NCBI GenBank assembly: GCA_002104905.1 | Contig: MCFE01000202.1 | Coordinates: forward strand, 1-64,000 | Direction of reading: 5' to 3' | Source of the DNA: Basidiobolus meristosporus CBS 931.73 | Taxonomy: Eukaryota > Basidiobolomycota > Basidiobolomycetes > Basidiobolales > Basidiobolaceae | DNA length: 64,000 nucleotides | In this document: piece after piece, positions 9,691 through 20,496 of the stretch | How positions within the stretch are numbered: the stretch's first letter is position 1 | Layout: each line of letters opens with the position of its first letter | Translations under genes and position numbers: made by a program | Notes under the pieces: model-generated | Told to the model about the DNA's origin: nothing | Databases searched by the model: none | The model's input: the letters and a program-made list of their open reading frames with translations, nothing else

Positions 9691-12425
9691 AAAATAATTT
9701 GGGCCTTCAGGTGGATCCAATCTGGATCAGCCTTCAAGATCCCATCAGGAGACTGTAATAATACCAACAGGTTGGAAATAATGACCATCTACTCAATCTT
9801 GTGACAGGATCACAACAGTGCTTTGCTAATCTTACAACAAAATTGTGTTGCTAAGATATGATGGTGTTTCTCGAGCATTTTGCCAAGGGTGGCATAGCAT
9901 TGTTGCAGTTGTAGTGTGCTTTACTCCTATTGAACGGGATCTAACAAGCCATTATATCCAATTGCCGTATATGGCAAATAACCAACAGCTTTTGACGGCC
10001 CCTTTGCAAACCTTTGATGGCATTATCATGGCAGTATGGTGGCCTACAGCTAGTTTTGTATCATGCTACTGTACCAGTTTACCAAATGATACTTTTGTTT
10101 TTGTACCTCTGCTTGCGTAATTCATATATTCCACTGTAGAATCACTACTCTTTGTCTGCTTACCCACCACCACCTTGGGTATTCCACATATAGTTTGACT
10201 CAAGAAAAACTATGGCCTCCTGCTTACTAACCTCTACAAACATGTACACCTGCCACAATTAACAAACTTCTATCACCTCAACTTTACGGCTTTTTAGTGT
10301 GTTGTTTGCAAAGTTGCCATATATCTTTTATTGCTGGTAACATATATATTTTTCAAACATATGCTTAGTTGCTACCACTTTTGCTATGAATACCACCTGA
10401 ATATTTACAAAGTACCTTTTGCTATTTAGCCAATATATTCCTTCTCCCTGCTGAATTCTAGTCCCCCTTATAGGTGCATTCCGGCGCTTGTTTGTGTTAA
10501 TTGTGTACTGAATGGTTTGGAATTTGGCTTGTGACCAAGAGAAATTCAGCATACCTTTGGAGAGTGTTCCAAATCAAAGTTAGTTACTTGTTGCACTCAA
10601 CCCAACTTTGCATTACTTAACTGATTACCCATACACTGGGGCTGCTTAGCTTTATAATGCCATAGGCATAGGTGTCTTCATATGCGCCGCTGTCCTCAGT
10701 CTTTTCCAACTCTTCCTGGATGTCCTCTATGTGCCAACTCATCATATCCAAGATGGACTTGAAGGTAATATTTCTGATGAGATTGGGGTATGGTAGTACC
10801 TACAGCTAGACTTGTCTTCCTATCTCCCCACACATCCACTGCATCAGAAACTCCCAAAAGGTGATGCAAGGTCTAATGTTCTCAACACACCAAGCAAGAT
10901 GCAATAGCAAATGGATACAGTAGCAGCAAAGATCTACAAGTTCACCTTTATGTTTGCAGTATAGCTGCTCAAATTCCACCACCAAATCTTTGTACAAAAG
11001 CTGTAGAAGCCTCAAGATGGCATTGGTCATCTGCTTCTGGATAAATATTCCCATAATGTCCACATATGACTCCCAATGATTCCAACGTACTCTTGGTAGA
11101 AATGCCACTTTAAAAACTCACATTAAGTTCATCCAATCCTTGCACTTATATTGTTGCATATGTATATGAATGTTGATTGAAGCGCATGAGAAGTACTTAG
11201 GTTAGCAGATACTCTATAATATCTTGCCAATTCATTCAAATTTCTCCAGTATCTCAAAGGGCTCATTTGGCTTGAAATACCCCATGCACAACTTGATCAT
11301 CTGTATAGGGATATTGTTGAAAAGGAAATGCACTGCTCCCAGTAGAAAGCTTTTGCTCCAATAGATACTATCTATCTTACATATCTCCAGTTTGCAATTG
11401 ATTCCATATTCAGGCTGATGGCTTATAGCTTGCCAACTTTGCTGCAATTGGATGCTGACTTCTGTACATTCTCTCTGTGGAAAGCGGATGTTCTTAGTGC
11501 TGGTGTTTGGGTAATAATAATATATGTGAACCATGGAGAAAGTCCCCTGGATCCCACACATTTGGCAGCAATACCTTCTATTGTGCCCAGAAAAACCCGC
11601 TTTCTTGCTGATGGCTGGGGTATCTCCAATGCAGATAATGATATGCACCTTGACATGACAGCCGTTCACTGTTATCCTGCTGGAAGAAATACAAAACTCA
11701 TCCAGTAATGGATACAGGCAGCTATCCAGGTTGAACAGTGATTTAGGTCTAGATACCAGTGAGACTAACATCGGACTTTGGCTCTGACACTGTAAGATAG
11801 GCAGCAGATTCAGGTTGCTGAGAATTGGTGACCAGCAGGACTTGCTAGTAGAGCACTAGTTTAATGAGAATCTATCAAGTGCCAAGGCAAAGGCATGGTA
11901 ATACATAACCTCAAGGTAGCCCTTACTTCTTAGCTGTTTATAATGTTTGCCATTGCATATATCTAATATGTTTGTGCTTGATTGATACTGAGTGTCATCC
12001 TTTATAGCTTTACAATATTTGTTGTAATGTATGAGCGTCTGTATACATAGTATTACTAGAATATATCTGGAGTGTGAACAATGTTTTCCCCCAATGGTGG
12101 TGAATTCCTGACAAGTTGGACACCTTGCAACAGAGGCAATTTCTGATGTGACTGCCATGCAATTGTTAAGACATGGTGGAGTCAGGACAGTCTCTGGGTC
12201 TTATGTTTTCTGTCACGTGACAGTTTTCCATTTATACCATTTACATGCACTTCTCTAGCCACAACATCATATCATTCTCCAGTAGATGGATTACTGGGCT
12301 CACTTGATTCCATAAAGTATCCTTAGCATTTTTGGCACAGGTGTTGTCTCATTACATAATGGGACCTTGCTATGCTCATGCTGGGTGCTTTGTTAGGGAA
12401 GATAGACTCACAATACAAGGCTGTG
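9691..12425 (-). mobile_element. Plavaka-like DNA transposon, copy 2
   Basis: The longest minus-strand Plavaka copy. It matches copy 1 (1-1400) and copy 3 (54838-57678) through leader, transposase and a long 3' non-coding tail (for example GGAGGCCATAGTTTTT at about 10200 inverted and 57120 direct). Upstream on the minus strand it is followed by region X (12430-12925), which also lies upstream of copy 3. Clear CACTA-type termini are not recognisable. Confidence 0.7.
10806..12310 (-). pseudogene. Tnp2/Plavaka-type transposase, best-preserved copy, broken
   Basis: Minus-strand transposase in several pieces: 12158-11859 (TCQEFTTIGGKHCSHSRY...ALALDRFSLN), 11771-11235 (LDSCLYPLLDEF, then GHNRRYCCQMCGIQG, then HISYYP-like text, then NEPFEILEKF) and 11108-10809 (a downstream conserved block including YVDIMGIF and LAWCVENIRP). 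The CC..C..G cluster after GHN is the clearest signature and is characteristic of the Plavaka group within Tnp2 transposases. The 11771-11235 piece is 179 aa without a stop; frame changes separate the pieces. A full family protein would be much longer, so this is a fossil. I am confident of the family and cannot place the catalytic acids. Confidence 0.75.
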
Positions 12426-12429
12426 GTTA

Positions 12430-12925
12430 GCCTAAAGGTGCCACAAACTCTCCTGACTCAGTTTGAGCAAGGTGATAAGTACAGCCAGATGCTGTTATAG
12501 ATATATTAAGTGGCTGGCAAGACATTATTGGTACAGTAGTGACTAGTGAATGATCAAATATGACTTGTGTGACAAAACACTAGCTGCAATTCTTGTGATA
12601 CTTCCTATGCTGTATGCATGCTTTGTGAATGAGAGGCTTTCTTCAATAGCCATATGTTCTATTTTCTCTTCTCCTACAGCAATGAACTGTAATACTCTTG
12701 TCCATGGGGCAAACAGTTTGACACTCAACAATATAATGCTCTTATATCATTTTTTTGTCAATACTAGTATGAACTTAAGACAGTCTTGTATTTGAGACAT
12801 TGCAGCTACATGAATGTAAGATTCAATGATGACCCACCACAGAAAGCATTATAAATAAAGTTGTGGCTCCACATATACATGTATATATAATATCATTTCC
12901 CCTTTGGCTTGACTCACTTCCTTAT
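12430..12925 (-). other. Region X: conserved upstream segment of the Plavaka copies
   Basis: No gene recognised. The part 12430-12620 matches the reverse complement of 54240-54488 (for example TAACTTGTGTGACAAAACAC-type text), and in both places it lies immediately upstream of a Plavaka copy, so it is probably the 5' part of that transposon. A second repeat piece, 12790-12870 (CATGAATGTAAGATTCAATG followed by AATAAA), recurs at 48190-48275. A short minus-strand reading frame of 62 codons (12731-12546) has no recognisable similarity. Confidence 0.45.
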
Positions 12926-12927
12926 AT

Positions 12928-14497
12928 ATGTCACCAAAAAATAAAGCAAAGTTGTCTGGTTCCCAACCAAACCCCGCCACTGACAGTAGCAGAAGAACAG
13001 TTGGACAACAGCTTGCTTTGACATTCAGTGCAACAAGCAGTGCTACAGCCAAAAAAGGCCCTGTGGACAGTGTGCACACTGAAGGGAATAATGCAGCCTC
13101 CTCAGGCTCTCAGTCAAGTAGGTAATTGGGAATCTCTGCAGAGCCACAAGCTGACCATATTGCTGAGGCAGATGAGAGTGTAGTAAAAGCAGTATTCTGC
13201 TGAAGACCAGCAAGTGGTTGTCATAACATCACAACCACATGTATTTGCAAGTATTTGACCTGCTGATACTAAAGCATTAATGAGGCATCTTTGTGCAGTG
13301 GCTAATAGGATAGATGCAATGGCCCAGAGAAATCGGGAAATAGTCATGAAACAAGATGAGCAAATAAAAGGTGTAGAGCAATCAGTATACCAAGTAAAAA
13401 AGCAGTATCTTTGCTGCAAAGAAGGAACTCAGGGAGTTCAATTTCATAGTCAAGAACTGAGCCATTTCCTGATGTAACAGTAGAGGAACACTTTTTAGTC
13501 TTTGAGGCACAACAACAGTGCCCAAAGATAAAGCCCACAGAAAAACCTATCACAGCACAGGAGGGAGAAAATGTAGTATTTATACCAAAGCCTAAAAATC
13601 AAGAGACATTGAAGATCTGTGAGGCCATTGAGTGCAATGATGAAGAGTGGGCTAATTTTCAAGAGGCTGTCAGAAGTCTAGCATGCCAACACCACAGGTC
13701 TTACATATTATGGGACCATCTGGAGCTCAACTGCAAGCAGAATGTGCTTAACTTGCTCCATTAGTGTTATCCTGGACTCAAACTAGCCAATAGCTTTTAG
13801 ACCAGCATTGGTATGCTAAGAGAATATCTCAAGAATAGCAGATATTATCAATGGCAGAAGAGCAAAGGTGCAATGGCTAAACACCAGCAGCTTCTTCAAA
13901 GGCCAGTTACAAGCAGGGGCAAAAGCTCCAAAAGTGCATCAAAGAGGCATCTGGTAGCTGGAATAGTGCTGATAAGGGAAAAGCAGGCAGACACATATGC
14001 ACCAGCACAGCTTTTACCAAGGAAAAAGCACATTTCTACTCAAGAAGCACGCAGTCAAAGTAGCAGTGAAGGACCTGACAATGATAAAAACAAGTAGCTA
14101 CCACAGGAGCCTGTCACAGCATAGGCTGAGAGCTCAAAACAAGCAGGAAAGAAGAGTCAGGTTACCTGCAGAGTGGCAGCAAGGGACAAGCAAGCCAAAG
14201 CTGATGCAGCAGAGCAGCATTTATCAAGGAGAAAATACGGTTCAATGCACAAAGTACTCAGACAAAGTAGTGGTGAAAGACCTAGCAGTGATAAACAAAA
14301 AGGCAAAGTAGAAAAGGTCTACCCAAGCCAGAGACAGGGAAGCATAAGAAAGAGCTGCAGTTCTTGCCAATTAACACTGTAAGCCCACAACAGATGGAAT
14401 TCCATCTTAGCCAAGAAGAATTACAAACAAGAAAACAGCTGTTTTCACAAGAGACAGAAGCTTATTCAATTGGGCTACACTCCAGTGAGGTAGCTGA
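12928..14497 (+). pseudogene. Element C gag-like ORF, copy C2, 5' part
   Basis: Apparent start MSPKNKAKLSGSQPN at 12928, followed by a low-complexity, Ser/Thr/Ala-rich N-terminus, an acidic stretch and a block NDEEWANFQEAVRSL near 13640. After that comes a very basic, Gln/Lys/Ser-rich tail (13810-14380) in overlapping frames. At least four stops or shifts. No zinc knuckle, protease or reverse transcriptase is visible. In the minus-strand copy at 50690-53165 an LTR of family C stands directly upstream of this ORF, so I read it as the gag-like gene of a non-autonomous LTR element. The ORF is cut at 14497 by gypsy-D and resumes at 27810; the flanks are contiguous in the other C copies. Confidence 0.55.
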
Positions 14498-14873
14498 TGT
14501 GAGCTATTACTGACTGTACTTGGTGAGTTGGAGACCTTGTAGGTCAAGTCAGTACCACATAGCTCAGAATAGCTTCCAATAGAAGGTAGCAAGGAAATAA
14601 AGACTTGTGTTTATTTTGTCCAAATCTTATTGTTCCCTCACTTGGTTTAATTGGATATATATATATATCACCTAGAGGGGCTTAGATAATAGACAATGTG
14701 TAATAAAATAGGGGTGTGAACACCTTCCTGTTATGGTAAGTGCTCTTACTAGATAAGGGCAGCAATAGGAGGGAGGACACATGTGGGAATCATAAGGAGG
14801 ACACTAGGGGACTTTGGGTAGGATAAGGGGAGAACTCCTGGGCAAAGAGTGGGTACTACACTTAGTACCTGCA
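14498..14873 (-). repeat. Gypsy-D 3' LTR
   Basis: 376 bp with TG...CA ends (TGTGAGC...TACCTGCA). It is roughly nine-tenths identical by eye to the 5' LTR at 27438-27809, with a (TA)n expansion near 14655. The divergence implies an older insertion than copia-A1. Confidence 0.85.
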
Positions 14874-14936
14874 TATCCCAGGGGTTAAGAGGGAGCTTTG
14901 TCCTTGAAGTTTTTTGACTAACTTGCTTCTCCAGGG

Positions 14937-16088
14937 TCAATTTTGTTTATAGAGCATGGGGGAGTCACCATAATACCATTGCTGTTTGTCACTTGCAAGG
15001 GGGTTGCAGGCAAGTACCTGATACCATTTGGCAGCAAAGTGGGGTGTGGCTTGCATTACTTGAGGGATGCTTTCCACAGAGCCAAACAATTGGCAAACCA
15101 TAGGGCTCTGGGTAAGTTCCTTGGAAGGGTTGGGGAATGAAAAGAGATTAAATAATGCAATAAAGTCTTGCTTCTTTAACTTGCAAATGCTGTTGGGGCT
15201 TATCCTTGTTGTGTTCAATATGGCAGCGGGGGCCCTTTTGAAGAGGGCATACTCTTGGTTGGCAGTCACCTGTTGTTGATGACAAGTTTTTGCTTCTTCC
15301 AAGATGCATTGTAGCTCTTCTGTAGCAACTGTGGCGCAATTGAGGTGCTTTTGTACTTGCCTTATGGTTTCTACAGAGTTGGTGGCAGTTTCTTTGGCTT
15401 CTTGGAGTTGGACTTTGTACTGGTTCCTTAGTTGTCCCATGGTAAACCACTGTAATAGCTGTAACACAGCAACTTGGTGGATTGCATGGGTTAACTGGCT
15501 GGTGTATTTAATCCATTTGCCTATCTTCTCTAGGATAGTTCCTTCTTGAAAACGTGGTTTGAGATGTTTGCAAACTTCTTGGAGGAGTCCTTTGATTGGG
15601 AATTCTATTTCTGGTGCTCTTGTGGCTTGTACCAGGTCTGCATATACCTCAACAACCATGGTACCTATGCATGGCAAGTATGCAACAAAACAGGGGGGCT
15701 CTCAAGGCCTTGTGACAGTGCAACAGTTGATTCCTTGCATCTTGTGTCTGACTTTGTCCAGTATGGATACAGGAGTCAGTGTGGTGTTTGTCTCCTTGAT
15801 GATCAAGGAACCTCCCCTCAGGTGGTATATGGGCTTCTTGGGTAGTATCTCCATACTTTGTATTGCCATGATTAGCTTGCCTTGTCCCTCTCTGATTGTG
15901 TCCTTTATCAATGTTACTGCTTTGGCAAGCAACTCTTGATAGGTGGCTCTTGTTGCATATAACACTTGTGCCATATCTTTCAACACTTGCAGGTTGGTCT
16001 TGTTTTTGATATCATCTTGATTCTTGCTAGTGGGAGGGGTATCACCAGTTTTGGGCAAACTGTTTCCTTTGGTGCTTTCCATATGCAA
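14937..16088 (-). pseudogene. Gypsy-D extra ORF downstream of pol (unknown function)
   Basis: Two pieces in the same frame, 16088-15702 and 15677-14937, separated by a single TGA; together about 380 codons. The ORF lies between the integrase C-terminus and the 3' LTR, the place where some Ty3/gypsy elements carry an envelope or other accessory gene. The sequence is hydrophilic, with a Gln/Glu-rich stretch (residues about 60-130 of the second piece) suggestive of coiled coil. I see no signal peptide, no clear membrane segment and no zinc knuckle, so an envelope role is not supported. Its long near-intact frame, in an element whose pol is wrecked, is notable. Function unknown. Confidence 0.6.
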
Positions 16089-16361
16089 TCTTTTGTTCTC
16101 CCTTTTGGGTGAACTTCCTTGCGCATATCATTTGTACCTATATCAACTAAAATATCTTCTAATAAACTTTGTATATTTCCTGTGTCTTCCTCTATCCTTG
16201 TCCTGATAATTGTTTAATCACACTTTGGTTTCAGTGATGATTGGTGGATCATCATGAAACAGTTTCAGATAGACAGGTACTATGCTGCTGATTGTCTTAT
16301 TGTTCAGGGTGATGGTGTACTTTGGTTCATGGTCCAAACTAATAACAGTGCAAGGGCCAAT

Positions 16362-17015
16362 CTATTGGGGTGTAAATTGTAGGCAAAACTTGAGGCCTGC
16401 AATTGTTTGGTTGTACCACACTTTATTGCCTGGTTTCCATATTTGTCCCATTAGTTTCTCATTTTTAGGTGGAGGGGGAAGGTGCTTGTTGACATTTTTG
16501 AATACTTTTATGTATAGGTGGGCAATATGGTGTATCAACCTCTCTACATGGACATTATGTGTTGTAAAGGGGACACCTTTAATTGACAATCCAGCTTCTT
16601 TGCACCGCTTGGGCCTATGTCCATACAGAACTTTGTACAGGAAGAAACCTGTTGTTTTATTTGGTATTGTACACATTGCTAGGAGTGCTGGTGGGAGCAG
16701 CTTGGTCCATGACTGGGGAAGCTCCCAGTGAAGCTTCTCTAGTTAGCAGCAACACAACTGGCTCATCCCCTTGGTTAATCCATTGGTCTGGGGGTGATAC
16801 ACAGCTGTGAAGACCTGTTTCATGCCCATCATTTTTGCACAATTGGGCCACAGTATTGCTCAGGAAGGAACCACCATTGTTGGACAGGAGTATCTGAGGA
16901 CATCCATGCCAGCCAATGAGGTGCTCTAGGATGAGTTGAGAGGTTGTCTTCTGATCTTTATTTTGAACGTCTTGGGCTTCAACCCACTTTGAGAAATAAT
17001 CAGTAGCAATTACTT
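16362..17015 (-). pseudogene. Gypsy-D integrase core and C-terminus
   Basis: Minus strand 17015-16657 reads the integrase core: VIATDYFSKWVEAQ, then ILLSNNGGSF where the catalytic Asp of the usual S-D-N-G motif is replaced by Asn. It continues in another frame at 16676-16362 with KVLYGHRPK, followed by HIAHLYIKVFKNVNKHLPPPP and WKPGNKVWY, the usual end of a Ty3/gypsy integrase. The first half of the integrase lies at 21239-21400 on the other side of transposon F1; the two sides are contiguous in sense. The frameshift and the lost second acid make it inactive. Confidence 0.75.
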
Positions 17016-17197
17016 GACTTGTTCCGTTGGATAGTGCCACATAGTGCCAGCCTGTTTATGGTGCCGGATTGATCTGGCACTCTACAGCACTATCTGGCAC
17101 TATAATTTCTACCATGATGCCAGTGGTATGATACAGTTACTGGTAATTTTACTCAATCTTACTTGTGTTGCTCACAATAGTGCTTTCCTTGCTTTAT

Positions 17198-18082
17198 TTA
17201 CTCTTCATAATGCTCCAGACACATTTCTCTTAGTGGATGTCTTCTTGTATTAACATACTGTGCATTAATAAGTATCTTAACTATTTTACCTATTCTGCTG
17301 TTTTCTCCTATATATGACTTTACTCTGTATTTACCTGCCAATATGCTGAATCTCTTCAGATATCCAAATGTGTGCCCTACCCTTACTCTGAAATGATTAA
17401 GTATCTCATTATAGAGCGTCTGCTTCCTGCTAAGCACACCATTCCTTGGCTTCCTATAAGCTGTAATACATCCTAATCTCTGACAATCCTCTCATATATA
17501 GGCTAAGTCTGCCATACATTTCTCACCTCTACTGAATTCAGGATGATTCTCTACCCAGAGTGCCTTGTCATGCCTACTTCCAGCAAATGGCCCACTAAAC
17601 AAGATGATGTTACCCTCAATTTCAGACAGTGCTTGAAACTTCACACAGTGTGCCTTGTGCTTGCCAGAATAAAAGTGCCTCTGCCCTCTAGAAGGTCTGT
17701 TAATCCTCACTGGGAAGGTATCCAAAATACTCCTGATATGGAACCTGTTGCTGAACACTCTGAGATATGGAAGTCTATTGGAGCTTCTGAGCCTATTATT
17801 CCAAGCTTGCTCTAAGTCATTCATACCCTCTGCAAGGTGGTTCTCCATTACTGTCAGCTGGGAGTGAAAGCTTCTAGGACTCTTGTTGCCATGGATGGTG
17901 GGATGAAACCTTGTAGGGCAATAGTTCTTGTAATAGCAGAGAAGATTAACAAGGGATCTCCTTGAGTGGATTGGGGTTGATGGTCCATAGAACTTGGAAT
18001 AGATCTCCTCTAGTGTGTCAAAAGGAAATCCAGTGGTAGTGATGGGATTGATGAGAAATGACCATTCAGATGAGTAAGTCAT
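17198..18082 (-). pseudogene. Transposon F transposase (DDE_Tnp_4-like), copy F1, inactivated
   Basis: Minus strand, starting MTYSSEWSFLINPITTTGFP at 18082 and running to 17492, then after a TGA stop (in AYI-stop-EDC; the sister copy has Gly) continuing in frame to 17198. Motifs: SILDTFPVRI with the probable first Asp, HFYSGKHKAHCVKFQ, then GPFAGSRHDKALW with the second Asp, LADLAYI-type text, and RVRVGHTFGYLKRF, where sister copies have Glu (RVRVEHTFG). This F1 copy therefore lost the third catalytic acid. The layout resembles PIF/Harbinger-type DDE_4 nucleases. About 295 codons; functional relatives have a similar or somewhat greater length. Confidence 0.75.
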
Positions 18083-18114
18083 ATAAAAATTGATGGATGA
18101 TTGTATGGAGGCGG

Positions 18115-18918
18115 TGTGGTAGGGTAAACATACCTTCCACAGACAGGTTTATTCATATATTCATTATGATATACTTATCTATATTTTATCTTATCAGTAT
18201 TATCCCATTCTTCTTTTGCCCATATTATCAGTGTTATCCCCATATGATGTTTAGCCTGATTAGCTATTAGCATTAGTTATCCCAGATGTTATTCAGCTTT
18301 GTGATCAGTAGATGTATCTATATAAGGCAAGTACCCGCGTCAGTACCCGTGACACATGACCTAGGTCTGTGTTACCATCCCTACCATTTCAATACCATAT
18401 ATGGTATTTCTATATTCCACAGGTTTCAGACTACTGATTCCTGATTGGTTGAGAGTGCTGTGCCTTTTAGAACCTTCCAGGACATTCTTGGCATATTTTT
18501 AGCTCATAGTGATGTCATCAAGAATTCCACTGATATCTAGAATCATCTAGTACCTTGTCATTAGTATTCACTTGGCAATCAGGAAAAGTACTCAAGGGAA
18601 AGCAATCCCTCATCAATAAACCATCCCTTCTATTAGTAACACTTCTCCCTTATTGATTAGCAGTTGATCACTGCACCTGCCTTCAACAGTACATCTCAGA
18701 TCTGCCATCAAGGAGCTTTTCAAGGTAGTGCACAAGACACACAGAGGCCTTTGGAGACACTTGGAGCACCTAGGAAGCTAGAGAAGCAGGAGCTTTTACC
18801 ATAGAGATATACTGACAAAGACACCAGCAGTTTAGACCCAGAGGTTATTGCACCCATCAGACACCTCACACACCTTGAGTTGTGTAGCTTCTCCCAGGAG
18901 TACCTCTACACCACCACA
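18115..18918 (+). repeat. Solo LTR of element C inside F1, copy c
   Basis: 804 bp, TGTGGTAGGG...CCACCACA. Flanked on both sides by GCGG (18111-18114 and 18919-18922); the F2 copy at 58775-58785 has the empty site with a single GCGG. This is a clean example of a 4-bp duplication. It contains CAATAAA near 18615. Divergent from copies a and e in its first third. Confidence 0.85.
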
Positions 18919-18922
18919 GCGG

Positions 18923-19249
18923 TTTGAATCAATTTGGTGCAATTTGCGTTATTTATCTGATTTTTAATACATTATGGTTAAATCTCCATCAATTGCCATG
19001 TATCCCATCACTATGTTGCAAAAATCATCCGCAAACAATGCCTTAGTACTTTTATTGATGCTTAACTCATAGGTCTATATTCAAATAGGAAATCTGTGAT
19101 TGATGTGATCTGATCTGTGTCAACGCAATCTAAGATGCATCATGCATAATATATGGAAAATTCAACAATCACATTAGTTTTCATATATATTTCATATAAG
19201 ACCAGGTTGATGCCATTATACTGCTGTATAAGTATCCAAATCTGTTGCT
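18923..19249. other. F1 inter-gene region
   Basis: Non-coding stretch between the two divergent genes of F1, well conserved in F2 (58786-59104). It presumably holds both promoters, but I can point to no specific site. Confidence 0.4.
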
Positions 19250-20496
19250 ATGGTCCCCATACCAAGCCTCAACCCATCTTTAGTACAACACAGACAAAAC
19301 CCATCCCCCAGCTCACAAACACGGTCCAGACCGGAAAAGTTGATGTTGAATCCATTTGAGTTCTTGCAAAATGATTTTAGTATGGCCCAAGTGTCTATGA
19401 TGAGCCTTCATACAGATATTTAGGCACTACTGATTAATCTAGCAGAACTAGATACCTCAGATAGTCAACAAAGATGGAAGAACTTGAGTAGAAAGCTGTG
19501 GCATGAGTTCTACATCAAGATGCCAGGCAATGTATGTAAAAAGATATATAACAAGACAAGTATTGAAATCAAGAACAAGCTGAGAGTGAGGGGATTTGAC
19601 CAAGAAGCCGTGCGGGAACAATTTCATGCGCAATTTGCACAGTACGGGCCGGACGCATCCGTTTGTGCCTCAACTTTGGGAATCAAAGAGATTTTGAATG
19701 AGTTTTGCCTCAAATGACTAATGTACTACGTGATATATTAGTAGAGCTAAGTGGCTTCCAAGAGCAATATACACATGACTCATCCAGGCTACAGCTCCAA
19801 AGTATCAGACAGAGGGTAAGTGAATACCTTGAGGAATCAGATGGTGAGCTTCAGGAGGAAGAATACAGACCGCAAGCAACATTGTCCAAATTGCACCAGC
19901 ACGCCTTGCTGGATTCCCTACCATCTCTTGCAACCACAGCACACCAGCGCACGTCAATCCAGACCATGCCAACACCCTTTACCAGAACACCCTGCATCAA
20001 GTCAATGCGCGTTGGGTCAACACACACGCTTCAGAGCCAAACTACGAGAACTTGCCAAACTGCTCATTTAGACACAAGTCCATTGGAGCGGACCAAGTTG
20101 CGTCAACATGCAGCATCACGTTGAACTCAGCCAAGGGCCATCTCAACGCGTCAAGGTGCACCTGCACGTGCTGCTTTGCCTGACCATCAGCAAGTTACTT
20201 CTGGTGAACTGACTGATGATGACCAACATGAAGTGCCTCAACCACCAGAGCCCTTGGCAAGTAAAAGAACGCGTCAGCGCATGGCACTACAGGCCGGTTC
20301 AGTTGGTTCAGTCGGAGCAATTCAGCGTAGCCAAGCTGCAGCATTGCACTCATCAACTAGCAGGCAAAATGCTGACTACAAATACACAAGTAACCAAGAT
20401 GATAGTCAGCCAGGAAGTTGTATAGGTGTGCAAAGTGAGTCACTACCAAATGCTTTAGTAGTAATCCCTGTGAGAAAGAAACCCAGGATAAGATGA
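19250..20496 (+). pseudogene. Transposon F second protein (unknown function), copy F1
   Basis: About 415 codons starting MVPIPSLNPSL at 19250, by comparison with the better start in F2 (59105). F1 has a TAG at 19424 (Trp in F2), a one-base deletion near 19700 (GAGTTTTGCC against GAGTTTTTGCC in F2) and a TGA near 20123. The N-terminal half (about residues 55-170) is compact, with WKNLSRKLWHEFYIKMP and VRGFDQEAVREQF; the C-terminal half is Ser/Gln/Pro-rich and disordered-looking, ending in a basic KKPRIR tail that could be a nuclear-localisation signal. PIF/Harbinger-type elements also encode a second DNA-binding protein, but I do not see a Myb/SANT pattern, so the role is inferred from position only. 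Confidence 0.6.

Noticed and set aside
14650-14668. TA microsatellite as a regulatory element
   Set aside because: Short simple repeat within an LTR, absent from the partner LTR; ordinary slippage.
15559-15939. A 126-codon plus-strand frame
   Set aside because: Lies antisense to the gypsy-D accessory ORF; Cys/Trp-rich composition is what antisense of a Gln/Thr-rich frame gives.
14937-16088. Calling the gypsy-D extra ORF an envelope gene
   Set aside because: No signal peptide, transmembrane anchor or cleavage site is visible; position alone is not enough.
16282-16731. A 149-codon plus-strand frame with hydrophobic segments resembling a membrane protein
   Set aside because: Antisense to the gypsy-D integrase C-terminus, which has clear family motifs on the other strand.
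17198-18082. Assigning transposon F firmly to PIF/Harbinger
   Set aside because: Protein motifs fit DDE_Tnp_4, but the duplications are 5 bp rather than TWA and the second protein lacks a Myb-like pattern, so I left the superfamily open.
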